Below are positions 18,159 through 26,756 of a stretch of DNA of 64,000 nt, piece after piece. Under the pieces are notes generated by a model. It did not search any database. It was not told where the DNA came from and saw only the letters and a list, made by a program, of their open reading frames with translations. Origin of the DNA: Methylomonas aurea (GTDB lineage Bacteria; Pseudomonadota; Gammaproteobacteria; Methylococcales; Methylomonadaceae); NCBI RefSeq assembly GCF_024505045.1, contig NZ_JANIBM010000011.1:1-64000 (forward strand), in the 5' to 3' direction. Both the position numbers and the translations under genes were made by a program. Each line of letters begins with the position of its first letter. Positions within the stretch are counted from its first letter, which is position 1.

Positions 18159-19346
18159 TTACCTCGCGCCGGCTGCGGCGGCATCTGTGTAGGGTTGCGG
18201 CGTAACGGTGGTGCCGGGGCGCGCTTTTTGAATGCCTTCGGCGATGACGCGTTCGCCTGGTTTCAATCCCTGGTCGATGATCCAGTCGCTGCCTATGGTT
18301 TCGGCGACCTTGACCGGACGCAATTCCACGCTGTTATCCGCTTTGACCACCGCCACCAGACGCCGGCCCTGCATCTCGCCCACCGCGCGCTGCGGGACCA
18401 ATAAAGCGCCGGGCTTGTGTTTGACTACCGCCCGCACTTTGGCGTATTGCCCCGGACGCAACAGGTTGCCGGGATTGGCAAATAAAATGGCGACCTGGAT
18501 GGTGCCGGTTTTGACATCGACCTGACGGTCGGCGAAAAAGAATTTACCTGGGTGGGCATAGGTCGAGCCATCCGCCAGAATCAGCTCCAGTGCCATATCG
18601 TTTGCCGGTTGCGAACCGTTTTGCTTTTCGCGGGCAAACTGCAGATATTCCTGTTCGCTTAGCGCAATGTAGGCCTTGATGGGGTCGAGTTGCGATACCG
18701 TGGTCAGTTCGGCATTGGCGCTGCCGGGGCCGACCAGATTACCCAACTGCGCCTTGGAAATGCCGGCCACACCATCGATCGGTGAGGTGATTTTGCTGAA
18801 ACCCAGTTGCAATTGCGCACTATCCAGAGCGGCCTTGGCCGCCAGCACTTCGGCTTGCGCCGAAGCTTCGCGACCCACGGCGTTGTCGCGGTCGCGAACA
18901 CTGACGGCGCGTTCCGGCAATAAGCGCTCGACCCGTTCCAGTTCCAGTTGCGCGGTTTTCAGGATGGCCTGTTGGCGGGCTAGATTGCTTCTGGCGCCAT
19001 CTAAGGTAGCTTGGAACACCTTGGGATCGATCTCGTACAACAGCTGACCTTTCTTGACCGGCTGCCCTTCCTGATAATGTTGCTTGATCAGATAGCCGGT
19101 GACCTGGGCCAGTATCTGCGCATTGACCATGCCATCGAGTGTACCCACCCATTCCTGATGGATCGGCACGTCTTTCTGCTGGACCTCCGCCACTTCCACG
19201 ACCGGCGGCGAGGGCGGGGGCGCTTGCTCGGTTTTGCTGCAGGCGCTGATCAATAGGCATGCCGCCAGTGCAATGGTTCGGGTAACTGGTAATGGCAACG
19301 GGCGGTTGCGTTGCCGAAAAACGTCTTTGCGCGATTTTGGATTCAT
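18159..19346 (-). CDS. RND periplasmic adaptor lipoprotein (AcrA/MexA-like)
   Basis: From the ATG at 19346 the protein has 395 residues. A signal ends in LLISAC, so it is a lipoprotein, followed by a Pro-rich linker. The AcrA pattern follows: VEVAEVQQKDVPIHQEWVG, lipoyl half-motif GYLIKQHYQEGQPVKKGQ, helical hairpin, and LGFSKITSPIDGVAGISKAQ as the second half. It bridges the AcrB-like pump and the OprM-like channel. GGGATC 7 bases upstream favours 19346 over an in-frame ATG at 19358. It is the first gene of the operon, which probably continues to 10823. Confidence 0.9.
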   Translation of the reverse strand: MNPKSRKDVFRQRNRPLPLPVTRTIALAACLLISACSKTEQAPPPSPPVVEVAEVQQKDVPIHQEWVGTLDGMVNAQILAQVTGYLIKQHYQEGQPVKKGQLLYEIDPKVFQATLDGARSNLARQQAILKTAQLELERVERLLPERAVSVRDRDNAVGREASAQAEVLAAKAALDSAQLQLGFSKITSPIDGVAGISKAQLGNLVGPGSANAELTTVSQLDPIKAYIALSEQEYLQFAREKQNGSQPANDMALELILADGSTYAHPGKFFFADRQVDVKTGTIQVAILFANPGNLLRPGQYAKVRAVVKHKPGALLVPQRAVGEMQGRRLVAVVKADNSVELRPVKVAETIGSDWIIDQGLKPGERVIAEGIQKARPGTTVTPQPYTDAAAAGAR

Positions 19347-19386
19347 AGTTGATCCCATTTGGCCGGCATATTGAGGGGAAGACGAT

Positions 19387-19401
19387 GATTAGAGACTAAT
19401 C
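19387..19401. promoter_or_regulatory. Palindrome upstream of the RND operon, candidate repressor operator
   Basis: GATTAG-AGA-CTAATC is a perfect 6+3+6 palindrome 41 bases before the adaptor start. A related half-site, ATTAGTTTCT, lies at about 19430-19439. The arrangement resembles operators of TetR- or MarR-type regulators of efflux operons, but no such gene is in the window. Confidence 0.5.
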
Positions 19402-19551
19402 AGTTTTCCTTGTTAAGCCAAGAAAAACATTAGTTTCTCAGGGAGTTCTCCGAGCTTCGCATCGCGGCAGGGCCGGCAGATTTCTTTCGCTTTTTATCGG
19501 AGTTGTGCGAAATTAACCTCAATTTCGCTGTTTTAACGCAGGTGAATTTCG

Positions 19552-20232
19552 ATGAACCAGCTCGATCTGCCCGCTCGCTTGGGCCCTAGCGGCAACTTCT
19601 TCTACCTGTTTTTCGGTTTGATATTGACGTTGCTGATGCTGCCTATCAGTTCGGCTTTGCCGGGCGTCGGACGTTATTCGACGACCTTCTTGTTCAGCCT
19701 GTTCATGCTGGTGGCGGTCTGGAGCATGGCCGCGTCGCGACGGGTTTTTCAGTTGGGGGCAGCGTTGGTGGTGGTCATTACCGGCCTGGTGGTTATTCAT
19801 ATCGTCATCGGTGACAGCAAGACTCTGGAGTTGTGCGGTTTGTTGCTGATGCTGATTTTTTGCAGCCTGAGCTGCTACATCGCCGCACGTAACGTTTTCG
19901 TCCTGCATCGGGTTGATCTCAATTCCCTGATAGGCGCGTTCTGCGTTTACTTGTTGATCGGGGTAATCTGGGCGCTGCTCTATCGCATGTTGCATCTCCA
20001 CGGTTGGGGAGCATTCTCGGGAGGCTTATCCGAACACGGACGCGAAGCGTTTCCTGCGCTGATTTATTTCAGTTTCGTCACGCTGGCCAGTCTGGGTTAC
20101 GGCGATATCACACCCGTCGGTGGTTTGCTCAGAACCTTGGCCTATCTGGAAGCCGTGGTCGGTCAGTTTTATTTGGCGGTGATGGTGGCCAGTCTGGTGG
20201 GAGTGTACAGTTCCGGGCGGAAACCGCGATGA
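19552..20232 (+). CDS. Potassium-channel-like membrane protein (voltage-gated-like, six segments)
   Basis: The 226-residue protein shows about five hydrophobic segments, a pore loop with the K+ selectivity filter TLASLGYGD (Gly182-Tyr183-Gly184-Asp185), and a last helix. This is the six-segment plus pore layout of ion-channel family proteins, without an RCK/TrkA-N regulatory domain and without an obvious Arg-rich voltage sensor. It should conduct K+ across the inner membrane. A large open frame on the opposite strand (19519-20001) is a shadow. It is the first gene of a plus-strand series, divergent from the RND operon. Confidence 0.83.
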   Translation: MNQLDLPARLGPSGNFFYLFFGLILTLLMLPISSALPGVGRYSTTFLFSLFMLVAVWSMAASRRVFQLGAALVVVITGLVVIHIVIGDSKTLELCGLLLMLIFCSLSCYIAARNVFVLHRVDLNSLIGAFCVYLLIGVIWALLYRMLHLHGWGAFSGGLSEHGREAFPALIYFSFVTLASLGYGDITPVGGLLRTLAYLEAVVGQFYLAVMVASLVGVYSSGRKPR

Positions 20233-20405
20233 GTCTGAACGTGATCCAAGGTTTCCTGCGTTGCCTGACAGCGCGCTTGGTCAAGGCCATCCGTCAAGAC
20301 TTGGAAGGGTCGTACGGCGATCGCCCTATTTTTCAACAACTCTGGTTTTACCAGGTGGCGGCCAAAGCCGGGACATGCGCGGGCGGGTTAGCGTTTTCGC
20401 TGTGA
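20229..20405 (+). CDS. Possible small protein of 58 residues
   Basis: The ATG at 20229 overlaps the stop of the channel gene in an ATGA arrangement, typical of coupled genes. The product begins MSLNVIQGFLRCLTARLVK and has no recognised domain. Codon composition is unremarkable and conservation is unknown, so this may be a chance frame. Confidence 0.3.
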   Translation: MSLNVIQGFLRCLTARLVKAIRQDLEGSYGDRPIFQQLWFYQVAAKAGTCAGGLAFSL

Positions 20406-20492
20406 TGGCGGACGGTCAAATCGGTTCGAAATCTTGCCGCGGGCGGTCTCGTTTTTTTCAATGCCTTTCCTAAACTACAGTTGAGGTAAACC

Positions 20493-21683
20493 ATGAATCG
20501 CTTGACGGATTACAGGGACGATGAGGATTTTTCGTTGGTTTTGGGTGGGCCGCTGTACCAATTGTTCATGCGTGCCCGTATCGGTAGCTGTGCCGATACA
20601 TTACTCAAACGCAGAATCATGGTGATCAGCTTGTTTAGCTGGCTGCCTATGCTCGCGCTTTCTCTGTTATTTCGCGATCAGGGGGCGGAATCAATCAAGG
20701 TGCCGTTTCTGTACGACATCGACGTGCATGTCCGGTTTTTGCTGGCCATACCGTTGATGTTGCTGGCCGAACGCGTCGTCCATCAGCGCATCGCCCCGCT
20801 GGTCAAACAATTTCGACAACGAGAAATCGTCCCTGACGATGCGCTGCCCCGGTTTCAGGCCATTGTCGATTCGGCGTTGGCCCTGCGCAATTCGGTATTG
20901 ATCGAAGTCATACTACTTGTTTTGGTTTTTACGGCCGGGCATTATCTTTGGTCACACCAGATGGTACTTGAGACAGCCACCTGGTTTTCGGTTGCGTATG
21001 ATGGGCAATCCCGGCTTTCCCCGGCAGGCTATTGGTACAGCTACGTCAGTATTCCAGTGTTTCAGTTCTTGCTAATACGCTGGTATTTCCGGCTTGTCAT
21101 TTGGATGCGGTTTTTGTGGCAAATTGCCCGTATGCCTTTGTCTCTAATACCCACTCACCCCGACCGGGCGGGTGGCTTGGGATTTTTGGGTGGTAGTGCC
21201 GCGGCTTTCTTACCGTTTATCTTGGCTCAGACCGTACTGGTTGCCGGCATGATCGCCAACAGAATCTTCCACGAAGGTGCGTCTCTCGTGGCTTTCAAGT
21301 CGGAGATTGCGGCGACGTTGGTGTTCATTTTATTGACTATTTTTGCGCCATTGTGTGCATTTGCCCCAAAACTGGCTCAGACCAAACGCCAGGGGCTGCT
21401 TGAATACGGAAATTTAGCGTGTCGCTACGTCCGGGATTTTGATCGCAAATGGTTGCGCACGGCACCGCCACCCGACGAATCGTTGGTGGGCAGTGCCGAT
21501 ATTCAATCGTTAGCGGATTTGGCAGGCAGTTTTGATGTCGTCAAGGAAATGCGCCCGTTTCCGTTCGACAAGGCCATGGTACTGCAAACAGCCGTCGTCG
21601 CCTTGTTGCCGGTGTCACCGTTACTGTTGACACTGATTTCGCTGGAAGACATCGTTAAAAGCTTGTTGGGCATTTTGCTGTAA
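20493..21683 (+). CDS. Uncharacterised multi-pass membrane protein
   Basis: The 396-residue protein has about seven hydrophobic segments (for example MVISLFSWLPMLALSLLF, FLLAIPLMLLAERVV, VLIEVILLVLVFTAGHYL) alternating with charged loops. The loop IPTHPDRAGGLGFLGGSAAAF looks like a conserved motif and could bind ligand or metal. I do not recognise the family. TGAGGTAA upstream provides a ribosome binding site. It lies between the channel-like gene and the DUF2252 gene on the same strand, 42 bases before the latter. Confidence 0.75.
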   Translation: MNRLTDYRDDEDFSLVLGGPLYQLFMRARIGSCADTLLKRRIMVISLFSWLPMLALSLLFRDQGAESIKVPFLYDIDVHVRFLLAIPLMLLAERVVHQRIAPLVKQFRQREIVPDDALPRFQAIVDSALALRNSVLIEVILLVLVFTAGHYLWSHQMVLETATWFSVAYDGQSRLSPAGYWYSYVSIPVFQFLLIRWYFRLVIWMRFLWQIARMPLSLIPTHPDRAGGLGFLGGSAAAFLPFILAQTVLVAGMIANRIFHEGASLVAFKSEIAATLVFILLTIFAPLCAFAPKLAQTKRQGLLEYGNLACRYVRDFDRKWLRTAPPPDESLVGSADIQSLADLAGSFDVVKEMRPFPFDKAMVLQTAVVALLPVSPLLLTLISLEDIVKSLLGILL

Positions 21684-21725
21684 CGCGCTGCAAAGAGCGC
21701 CTGAAGCATATTAAACAGGGGTCGG

Positions 21726-23162
21726 ATGATGAGTAAGAAAGACGCGTTTTCAAAGAAGGGTCAAGCTCATACGGTCTCCGCTGAGGCCGGGGGACCTGCC
21801 ACGGTGGATCGACGTTCGCGCGCCGATCGTAAAGCCGAGGGTAAAGCTATGCGCTTGGCCGTGCCGTTGCAAAGCCACGCCGTCTGGCGGGCGCCGAAAC
21901 AGCGGCTTGACCCGGTCGAGCAACTCGTCGAATCCGGCGTCGGCCGGGTACCGGAATTGTTGCCCATCCGTTATGGGCGCATGATGCAGTCGCCGTTTGC
22001 CTTTTATCGGGGCTCCGCTGCGATCATGGCTGCCGATCTGGCGGGCTTGCCTTCGACCGGCATCATGGTTCAAGCCTGTGGCGATTGCCATTTGCTGAAT
22101 TTCGGCTGCTTTGGCACACCCGAGCGACGCCTGATTTTCTCGATCAATGATTTCGACGAAACCCTGCCAGCTACCTGGGAGTGGGACATCAAGCGCCTTG
22201 CAACCAGTTTTGTGATTGCCGGCCGTCACAATGGCTTTACCGGCCGCGAGGCGCGCGACGCGGCGCAAGCCTCGGTGCGCAGTTACCGTCAACGCATGCG
22301 GGAATTTGCCAAGATGCGGGCGCTCGATTTGTGGTATTTCAAAATCGACGCTGACGAATTGGTTGAGACGATTGCCGATGAAACCGTTCGCCAGCGTGCC
22401 AAGAAACGCATTGCCAAAGCGCGCGATCGGGATGTGCTGGACGAGGATTTTCCGGAGATGGTGACTTTTGAAGGGGGCGTCCATCGTATTCGCGACAATC
22501 CGCCGTTGATTTACCACTTGCAGGACGAGGAATCGGCCGTCGTCGAGGCTCGCGTTCACGATGCGTTCGCCGTTTATCGGGCCAGTTTGTCCGACGATCG
22601 GCGTTTATTGCTGGATCGCTACGAACTCAAGGACATGGCGATGAAGGTGGTGGGTATTGGCAGTGTCGGTAATCGTTGCTTCATCATGCTGATGATGGGC
22701 GGTGCGGAAGATCCTTTGTTTCTGCAGGTCAAGCAAGCACGGGCATCGGTGCTTGAGCCCTACGCCGGTCAGAGCGTTTATGCCAATCATGGTCAACGGG
22801 TGGCCATGGGGCAGCGGCTGATGCTGTCGGCAACCGACATTTTCCTGGGTTGGGCGGAAACCGATGTCGGCAATCATTTTTATATCCGGCAAATGCGCGA
22901 CATGAAAATCAAGCCCATGGTCGAACTGTTCGGACCCGAGATCATGCTGCAATATGCCGAAGTTTGCGGCTGGGCGCTGGCCAGTGCCCATGCGCGCTCC
23001 GGCGATGCGGCTAAAATCGCCGGCTATCTGGGTAAGCGTGAGGATTTCGATGAGGCGCTGGCCGATTTTGCCGAAGCCTATGCCGATCAGAATGAACAGG
23101 ATCATCAAGCGTTGGTGCGCGCAGTGCGGGAGGGGCGCATCGACGCATATTTGGAACATTGA
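21726..23162 (+). CDS. DUF2252 protein
   Basis: The 478-residue soluble protein matches the DUF2252 pattern: RMMQSPFAFYRGSAAIMAAD, QACGDCHLLNFGCFGTPERR and FSINDFDETLPATWEWDIKRL. The family has a kinase-like core with conserved GD.H..NFG and NDFDE motifs, both present. No reaction is established. The N-terminal 40 residues are basic and probably disordered. An ATG one codon later (21729) is an alternative start. It is the third gene of the plus-strand series starting with the channel-like gene. Confidence 0.85.
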   Translation: MMSKKDAFSKKGQAHTVSAEAGGPATVDRRSRADRKAEGKAMRLAVPLQSHAVWRAPKQRLDPVEQLVESGVGRVPELLPIRYGRMMQSPFAFYRGSAAIMAADLAGLPSTGIMVQACGDCHLLNFGCFGTPERRLIFSINDFDETLPATWEWDIKRLATSFVIAGRHNGFTGREARDAAQASVRSYRQRMREFAKMRALDLWYFKIDADELVETIADETVRQRAKKRIAKARDRDVLDEDFPEMVTFEGGVHRIRDNPPLIYHLQDEESAVVEARVHDAFAVYRASLSDDRRLLLDRYELKDMAMKVVGIGSVGNRCFIMLMMGGAEDPLFLQVKQARASVLEPYAGQSVYANHGQRVAMGQRLMLSATDIFLGWAETDVGNHFYIRQMRDMKIKPMVELFGPEIMLQYAEVCGWALASAHARSGDAAKIAGYLGKREDFDEALADFAEAYADQNEQDHQALVRAVREGRIDAYLEH

Positions 23163-23274
23163 CGATGGCTCTCTTAGCAATCATCATCAGCCATGCGTGA
23201 ACCGCCTTGACGGCTGCGGCTGCGGCGATGACTTCTTGGCTTTAACGACCTAAATCGGATGGAAGGCAATGACG

Positions 23275-23868
23275 ATGAACAAAAAAGAAGTGCAACACAG
23301 ATATGAACGGGCCGGCTTCTACGGCTGTGTCTGTTTCTTGTTCCTGATGCTGACGGGTTGCCAGACACTTGGTGTTTCATCCGGCGACAGCAAAACCAAT
23401 GCCGCGCAAATCGACCGTGACGTTAACGCGGCCCTGAGCAAACTATATGAAACCGCGCCTTCGGCCCGAATTCTGGCCAGAAAAGCCAAGGGCATCCTGG
23501 TATTTCCTAACGTGTTGAAGGCGGGTTTCATTGGCGGTGCCGAATACGGCAAGGGTGCGATGCGTCAAAACGGCCACACCGTGGGTTACTACAATATCGT
23601 TGCCGGATCCTACGGTTTGCAGGCCGGAGTGCAATCGTTTGGCTACGCGATGTTTTTCATGAACGACGCCGCTTTGGCCAGCCTGAATAACGCCAAAGGT
23701 TTCGAAGTCGGCGTTGGTCCCAGCATTGTGGTTATGGACGAAGGCATGGCCAAAAAAGCCACCTCCACCACGTTGCGTGACGATGTCTACGCCTTTGTGT
23801 TCGGACAACGCGGCCTGATGGCCGGACTCGGTTTACAAGGCTCGAAAATCACCCGAATTACCCCCTGA
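23275..23868 (+). CDS. SYLF (Ysc84) domain lipoprotein
   Basis: The 197-residue protein has a signal ending in LMLTGC, a lipobox, followed by an SYLF domain: ALSKLYETAPSARILARKAK, GILVFPNVLKAGFIGGAEYG and AGVQSFGYAMFFMND. SYLF domains bind lipids, and bacterial members are exported envelope proteins of unclear role. The GGAAGG upstream fits the ATG at 23275 better than the one at 23269. It is probably cotranscribed with the DUF3313 gene 60 bases downstream. Confidence 0.85.
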   Translation: MNKKEVQHRYERAGFYGCVCFLFLMLTGCQTLGVSSGDSKTNAAQIDRDVNAALSKLYETAPSARILARKAKGILVFPNVLKAGFIGGAEYGKGAMRQNGHTVGYYNIVAGSYGLQAGVQSFGYAMFFMNDAALASLNNAKGFEVGVGPSIVVMDEGMAKKATSTTLRDDVYAFVFGQRGLMAGLGLQGSKITRITP

Positions 23869-23929
23869 TCGACACGCTGGCCATGATGCCAGGCTCTATT
23901 TTCACAATAACAATAAATGCGAGGTAAAT

Positions 23930-24634
23930 ATGGCAGCGATTAACCACCGAAATAAAAGTAGCATCACCGGATTGGCGTTATGTGCCGCCTTGGTCGCCTG
24001 TACGCCGATCAAACAAGCCAGAGACGTCGAACAAGCCGGTTTTCTGGGGGATTATTCCCTGTTGAAAGAAGGCCAGGCCGGCCAAGCGCTTAAAATCTAT
24101 ATCGACCCTAATTACCCGCAAACCTGTAAGAACTACGACAAGGTACTGATCGAACCGGTAAGTTTATGGACCCAACGCAATAGCGAGCTAGCCGGTCTGC
24201 CGGCCCAAGAGCGGCAATTGCTGGTCAACCACCTGCACAGTTCAATGGTCAGCGAGCTGGGTAAACAATACCAGATTGTTTCATCTCCACAGCCCGGTAC
24301 GCTGCGGATCAAAGCGGCGATTACCGAGGCTGAAGGCTCCTGGCCGGTAGCCGATACCGTGTCATCTTTCGTGCCGCAATTGCTGGTGATGTCGAAATTA
24401 AAAGAGATAGCCACAGGTACCGGCACCTTTGTAGGCAAGGCCAGTGGTGAAGTCGAAATCAGCGACGCCACCACCGGCGAACGCATTGCGGCAGCGGTGG
24501 ACCGGATTGTCGGCGCCAAATCCATCATTGGCTCCACCGGTAAGTGGGACGACGTCAATCGCGCCTTTGATTTCTGGTCCGGGCGTCTGGCCTATCGCTT
24601 GGCCAACTGCGGCGAAATGCCGCCAGCGCAATAA
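23930..24634 (+). CDS. DUF3313 lipoprotein
   Basis: The 234-residue protein has a signal ending in ALVACTP, a lipobox, and the DUF3313 opening FLGDYSLLKEGQ. The region up to residue 210 looks like one compact alpha/beta domain. Family function is unknown. GAGGT lies 8 bases before the ATG. It sits between two other small envelope proteins. Confidence 0.8.
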   Translation: MAAINHRNKSSITGLALCAALVACTPIKQARDVEQAGFLGDYSLLKEGQAGQALKIYIDPNYPQTCKNYDKVLIEPVSLWTQRNSELAGLPAQERQLLVNHLHSSMVSELGKQYQIVSSPQPGTLRIKAAITEAEGSWPVADTVSSFVPQLLVMSKLKEIATGTGTFVGKASGEVEISDATTGERIAAAVDRIVGAKSIIGSTGKWDDVNRAFDFWSGRLAYRLANCGEMPPAQ

Positions 24635-24734
24635 ACCGAAGCATTCTGGAGCAGTGCGTGATCAAGCGTTATTCATGCACTGACTCCTCGATTCCTATAC
24701 TTGATCGCATGATTCATGCGGAGGTAGCGATACC

Positions 24735-25199
24735 ATGAACTCTGTCCACATTCGTCGCATCCATCTTTTTGGCGCTCTATTGGTTGGTAGCCTGCAACTG
24801 GCATGGGCGCAAAGCCAGTTGATGATTTATCCTGCCAAGGGGCAAAGTCCGCAACAGCAACAACAGGACCGCTATAACTGCCATACGTGGTCGGTGCAAC
24901 AGTCAGGTTTTGATCCCAGCAGCCCGCCGGCTCAAGCGGCCGCTCCAAGCTTGGGTGGTGCTTCCAGAGAAACGCTGCGCGGCGGTGCCCGCGGTGCCGC
25001 AGCCGGAGCTGCCATCGGTGCGATTGCCGGCGATGCCGGAAAGGGTGCGGCTATTGGCGCGATCGCCGGAGGCATGAAGCGCGGATTGCAAGCGCGTGAA
25101 GAACAAAGGCAAGCGGCATCGGCGCCGCCTGCCGGCCTGGATAACTACAACCGGGCCATGAAATCCTGTTTGGGGGCCATGGGTTATACGGTGAATTGA
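24735..25199 (+). CDS. Glycine-zipper envelope protein
   Basis: The 154-residue protein has a cleavable signal ending LQLAWAQS, a Gln-rich stretch, and a Gly/Ala repeat (ARGAAAGAAIGAIAGDAGKG, then AAIGAIAGGMKRG) that forms a glycine zipper likely to pack in a membrane. The C-terminal part contains YNRAMKSCLGAMGYTV, typical of small exported glycine-zipper proteins. GGAGGT lies 8 bases before the ATG. A structural or stress role in the envelope is inferred only from the type. Confidence 0.78.
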   Translation: MNSVHIRRIHLFGALLVGSLQLAWAQSQLMIYPAKGQSPQQQQQDRYNCHTWSVQQSGFDPSSPPAQAAAPSLGGASRETLRGGARGAAAGAAIGAIAGDAGKGAAIGAIAGGMKRGLQAREEQRQAASAPPAGLDNYNRAMKSCLGAMGYTVN

Positions 25200-25225
25200 T
25201 CTGTCAACCCATTTCCAGACCACGG

Positions 25226-25385
25226 CTAAGCGGCTTTCGGCTGCAATTCGTAGTCAACGGGCGGCGGGTAGCCATTGGCGGAATGGAGCCGCTCGCGGTT
25301 ATAAAAGACTTGGATATATTCAAATTCAGCCTGCCTAACCTCGGATTGGATTCGATAGGTCTGATGGCGCACCAAGGGTGACGGA
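25226..25385 (-). pseudogene. IS3-family transposase remnant (C-terminal end of OrfB)
   Basis: On the minus strand, about 50 codons ending at the stop 25226-25228 read VRHQTYRIQSEVRQ, then EYIQVFYNRERLHSANGYPP and a short tail ending QPKAA. This is the C-terminal signature of the DDE integrase core of IS3-family transposases. The rest of the transposase and the inverted repeats are missing. It is a decayed insertion sequence lying beside a tRNA gene. Confidence 0.8.
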
Positions 25386-25431
25386 TTCGGTAAAGCTACT
25401 AAATCCTAAAGCGTGGCTCAAAGTGGGGTAT

Positions 25432-25473
25432 AAAAAGAAAAGGCCTTGATAAGTTCTTATTTATCAAGGCCTT
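25432..25473 (-). terminator. Terminator of tRNA-Ser
   Basis: A perfect 13-bp stem (AAGGCCTTGATAA at 25440-25452 pairing with 25461-25473) with an 8-base loop is followed on the minus strand by a T-rich stretch. It lies 12 bases after the tRNA 3' end. Confidence 0.88.
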
Positions 25474-25485
25474 ATGCATGAATAA

Positions 25486-25576
25486 TGGCGGAGAGCTAGG
25501 GATTCGAACCCCAGGACGGGTATAAGCCGTCAACGGTTTTCAAGACCGCCGCTTTCGACCGCTCAGCCAGCTCTCC
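25486..25576 (-). tRNA. tRNA-Ser (anticodon UGA)
   Basis: Acceptor stem GGAGAGC pairs with GCTCTCC, followed by G and an encoded CCA. The D-arm has GCTGAGCGGTC. The anticodon loop CTTGAAA gives UGA. A long variable arm of class II type is present, and the T-arm carries GGTTCGAATCC. Length is 91 bases including CCA, normal for tRNA-Ser. Confidence 0.97.
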
Positions 25577-25651
25577 AATAGCCGCGCATTATTTCAGAAA
25601 GTTTTCTCGGAATCTAGTATTTTTTATGCTTGATGCGAGAGTTTGAAAGAT

Positions 25652-26752
25652 ATGTGGCGCCTTGATTGTTCTAAGTGTTTGTTGATAATTGCAAAATCGG
25701 CTCGGATGCTGGCGCAGATGTCCAGCCAAATTGGTTGCGATGTGGTGGCAATCGATTGCTATGCCGATGTCGATACCCGGCAAGTGGCTAATCAGGTCTT
25801 CAAGGTTGCTTCCCTAGCTTGCCCTGATATACGCGCTGCGGTGTTAGAGGTTCGGCAGTCGTATGTTATCGATGGGATTGTTTATGGCAGCGGCCTCGAG
25901 AGCTATCCGGAAACTATCGAGTATTTGCAAGCCGAATGGCCACTATTCGGGAATTCAGCTGAGGTCTTTCGCAAGGTTCAGGACAAATCTTATTTTTTTC
26001 AACTTTTGGCGCAACTGCGTATTGCGCATCCGGCGACAAGCTTTGCTGCTTCCTCACCCGGTGATGGTTGGATTTTCAAGCCTTGGTGCGGTGAAGGTGG
26101 TATAGGCATAACGCATAACAAAGCATCGGCTGGAGTCGAGGGATACTGGCAACGCTACATCCACGGTCAAGCCATGTCAGTTCTGTTTTTGTCCTCCGCT
26201 ACTGATGTCGATGTGATCGGGTTCAATCGCCAATGGTGCGCCACCCAAATTTCCGAAAAAAATTTTTTGTTCGGCGGCATCGCTAGTCATGCCGAGTTGG
26301 CGGCCGAGACCCGCTGCTTAATAACTGAGGCGGTGCGGAAACTTTCCGCTGCGTATCGGTTGTGTGGTCTGAACACATTGGATTTTATGCTCGACGCCAA
26401 TGGGTTTTATGTTCTGGAGATCAATCCGCGGATATCGGCCAGCGCCCAACTCTATGGTAGCGAGTTGCTGTTGCTGCATATGGCTGTGTTCGAGGCAGCG
26501 GAAATTTCCGCACTAAACATTTCCGGCCAGCCCTCAGCGTACCAAATTGTCTATGCAACCAAAGACTGCGAAATCGGCGCGGGCCTGGATTGGCCGGATT
26601 GGGTCGTGGATCGTCCGGTCGCAGGCTCGATTTTTGGCGTGGGCCAGCCGATATGCAGTATTATTGCCACCGGAAAAAATTCGCGGCAGGTTGCCGAGCA
26701 GTTGGAGCATCGGCAGGCCATCCTTCAAACTCTATTAGAATCAGGTTGTTAA
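25652..26752 (+). CDS. ATP-grasp protein of the H4MPT/methylofuran island (orf17 type)
   Basis: The 366-residue protein starts with a Rossmann-like segment ([14 protein letters not shown]) and then an ATP-grasp fold: [14 protein letters not shown] is the ATP-binding loop and [20 protein letters not shown] carries metal-binding Glu/Asn. ATP-grasp enzymes ligate a carboxylate to an amine through an acyl-phosphate. A gene of this type accompanies mch, orf5, orf7 and fae in methylotrophs and is known there as orf17; its exact reaction is not settled. Polyglutamylation or another ligation step in methylofuran or H4MPT synthesis is plausible. The frame opens at TTG 25643, but the ATG at 25652 with GAGAG upstream is preferred. 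Mch follows after 4 bases. Confidence 0.82.
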   Translation: MWRLDCSKCLLIIAKSARMLAQMSSQIGCDVVAIDCYADVDTRQVANQVFKVASLACPDIRAAVLEVRQSYVIDGIVYGSGLESYPETIEYLQAEWPLFGNSAEVFRKVQDKSYFFQLLAQLRIAHPATSFAASSPGDGWIFKPWCGEGGIGITHNKASAGVEGYWQRYIHGQAMSVLFLSSATDVDVIGFNRQWCATQISEKNFLFGGIASHAELAAETRCLITEAVRKLSAAYRLCGLNTLDFMLDANGFYVLEINPRISASAQLYGSELLLLHMAVFEAAEISALNISGQPSAYQIVYATKDCEIGAGLDWPDWVVDRPVAGSIFGVGQPICSIIATGKNSRQVAEQLEHRQAILQTLLESGC

Positions 26753-26756
26753 ATTC

